Source: Cenarchaeum sp.
GTDB lineage: Archaea > Thermoproteota > Nitrososphaeria > Nitrososphaerales > Nitrosopumilaceae
NCBI GenBank assembly: GCA_007570915.1
Contig: RKSK01000161.1
Coordinates: 1 to 14,265 of the forward strand
Length of the DNA: 14,265 nucleotides
Direction: 5' to 3'
Each line of letters begins with the position of its first letter. Position 1 is the stretch's first letter. Positions 13,698 to 14,265 of the stretch are shown piece by piece. Both the position numbers and the translations under genes were made by a program. A model generated the notes under the pieces. It made no database searches and had not been told where the DNA came from. It saw nothing but the letters and a program-made list of their open reading frames with translations.

Positions 13698-13883
13698 ATG
13701 GACCGCTACCACCTGGTCGTGCTGATCTTCCTGGTCGGGGGCATGGGGATCGCCACGTACAGGGGCGACTGGCTGATGTTCTGGGCCATGGTCGCCGGCG
13801 CCGTGGGCCTGATCCTCTACGGCTCGTGGGCGGCGGGCCGCGAGAGGCGCGCCGAGCGCAGGCGCAAGAGGCGCGGCCTATAG
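13698..13883 (+). CDS. Two-helix small membrane protein with a basic tail
   Basis: This 61-residue protein has two transmembrane helices (about 5-20 and 26-43) and a strongly basic C-terminus (AAGRERRAERRRKRRGL) that should lie in the cytoplasm by the positive-inside rule. Residues W-x2-FWA-x3-GA-x-G-x-I-x-Y-x2-W match the minus-strand protein at 13432-13638, so the two look like products of an inverted duplication. I chose the ATG at 13698, set by the shared TATA box; an in-frame ATG at 13677 would be only 5 nt from that box. The 3' end overlaps the convergent HTH gene by 6 bp. I recognise no family; the basic tail could bind nucleic acid or lipid head groups. Confidence 0.65.
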   Translation: MDRYHLVVLIFLVGGMGIATYRGDWLMFWAMVAGAVGLILYGSWAAGRERRAERRRKRRGL

Positions 13884-14156
13884 CTCGAGCCCAAAGGACT
13901 CGACCATGTTGTGGTACTCGACGTGGAGCTCGAGGTAGTGGCGGCCCTTTGCGGTGATCACAAAGGCGTGGCGCGCGCCGGCCTGGGCCTTGAGCATGAG
14001 GCCCGCGCCCACCAGGGCCGCAGTCAGCCTGCGGAGGCGCGGGTGCGAGACGTTTGCCTTCTTGAGCAGGCTAGTGGGGCTGATCCCGGACGGGCCGGAC
14101 TCTTTTGTGGCGAGGAGGAGATCGGCGACTATCTGCTCGGTAGTCCGGTTTGGCAC
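13878..14156 (-). CDS. Winged helix-turn-helix transcriptional regulator (HTH_45 type)
   Basis: This 92-residue protein has the common archaeal small winged-helix pattern. Helix 1 is TEQIVADLLLATKES (6-20), then GISPTSLLKKANVS (24-37) forms the first helices, and HPRLRRLTAALVGAGLMLKA (38-57) is the recognition helix and strand. The wing is RHAFVITAKGRHYLE (62-76). A short final helix ends ESFGLEL. Such proteins are expanded in Thaumarchaeota and probably bind DNA as dimers. The GTG at 14156 is set by a TATA box about 26 nt upstream, which lies inside a perfect inverted repeat. A C6/G6 hairpin (14161-14174) lies between TATA box and start and could be an operator. Its targets are unknown; autoregulation is plausible. 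Confidence 0.87.
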   Translation of the reverse strand: MPNRTTEQIVADLLLATKESGPSGISPTSLLKKANVSHPRLRRLTAALVGAGLMLKAQAGARHAFVITAKGRHYLELHVEYHNMVESFGLEL

Positions 14157-14160
14157 GCGC

Positions 14161-14174
14161 CCCCCCTCGGGGGG
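14161..14174. promoter_or_regulatory. C-run/G-run palindrome at the start of the HTH gene
   Basis: Six C residues and six G residues flank TC immediately upstream of the GTG at 14156, between it and its TATA box. This is where an operator would block a leaderless start, but it could also arise from composition. Confidence 0.35.
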
Positions 14175-14176
14175 CT

Positions 14177-14187
14177 ACAATATAACG
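14177..14187 (-). promoter_or_regulatory. TATA-box promoter of the HTH regulator gene
   Basis: On the minus strand this reads GTTATATTG, centred about 26 nt before the GTG at 14156. It lies in the left arm of the terminal inverted repeat. Confidence 0.6.
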
Positions 14188-14207
14188 TTATCCGTGATCC
14201 CGCGGGG
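14178..14207. repeat. Left arm of a perfect 30-bp inverted repeat
   Basis: This arm is the exact reverse complement of 14236-14265. It contains the smaller palindromes ATAACGTTAT (14182-14191) and CCCGCGGG (14199-14206). The arms are separated by 28 bp. Confidence 0.97.
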
Positions 14208-14221
14208 AGGGCACCGTGGTG

Positions 14222-14231
14222 GCTATAAATA
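14222..14231 (+). promoter_or_regulatory. Candidate TATA box in the inverted-repeat spacer
   Basis: GCTATAAATA lies in the 28-bp spacer between the inverted-repeat arms. Read rightward it would start a transcript near 14254, within the right arm, pointing to a divergent gene beyond the window. It could also be read leftward, so the direction is uncertain. Confidence 0.4.
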
Positions 14232-14235
14232 CAAA

Positions 14236-14265
14236 CCCCGCGGGATCACGGATAACGTTATATTG
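14236..14265. repeat. Right arm of a perfect 30-bp inverted repeat, at the window end
   Basis: This is the exact reverse complement of 14178-14207. The arm ends with the last base of the window, so its true length is unknown. The sequence may end here because of an assembly break at the repeat. Confidence 0.97.

Overview
The window reads as a high-GC ammonia-oxidising-type archaeon (Thaumarchaeota/Nitrososphaeria, most likely the Nitrosopumilales; a sponge-symbiont-like lineage is possible, but that is inference). The support is a set of archaeal families: a UPF0147 protein, aTrm56, an AbrB-PhoU fusion, an HTH_45-type winged-helix protein, short CtaA, tandem cupredoxins beside the terminal oxidase, and archaeal TATA boxes. 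Many starts are TTG or GTG. Most lead genes have an A/T-rich TATA box centred about 26-33 nt before the start codon, the geometry of leaderless archaeal transcripts. I used it to choose starts.

Layout. Bases 1-104 are G/C-rich with nothing I can name. A plus-strand cluster (141-1543) holds a Rieske-type ferredoxin, a UPF0147 protein and a class I methyltransferase. A membrane-anchored secreted protein (1612-2142) follows on its own promoter. A five-gene minus-strand operon (5754 down to 2120) encodes a terminal oxidase: a small membrane protein that looks like the detached first helix of subunit II, the CuA subunit II, subunit I, a membrane-anchored double cupredoxin, and a half-size CtaA heme A synthase. 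An SRPBCC protein with a ribbon-helix-helix-like tail (5874-6470) is transcribed divergently from it.

A tRNA-Lys(CTT) precedes a minus-strand operon of AbrB-PhoU regulator, HflX GTPase and aTrm56 tRNA methyltransferase (9265 down to 6612). A BglII-family restriction-modification pair (9471-10933) is inserted next. It is visibly A/T-richer than its surroundings and is the clearest horizontally acquired piece. It converges on a minus-strand phosphohexomutase-thiL pair (13176 down to 10947). A tRNA-Thr(CGT) shares one A/T box with the mutase.

The right end carries a 27-codon candidate small protein, two divergent two-helix membrane proteins that resemble each other, and an HTH regulator. The window finishes exactly at the end of a perfect 30-bp inverted repeat whose inner spacer holds a TATA-like box. 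I did not find a previously undescribed multi-gene defence or metabolic system. The most unusual items are the terminal inverted repeat, the divergent paralogous membrane pair, the small leaderless ORF, the split subunit II, the near-identical DNA repeats inside the double cupredoxin, and the SRPBCC-RHH fusion.
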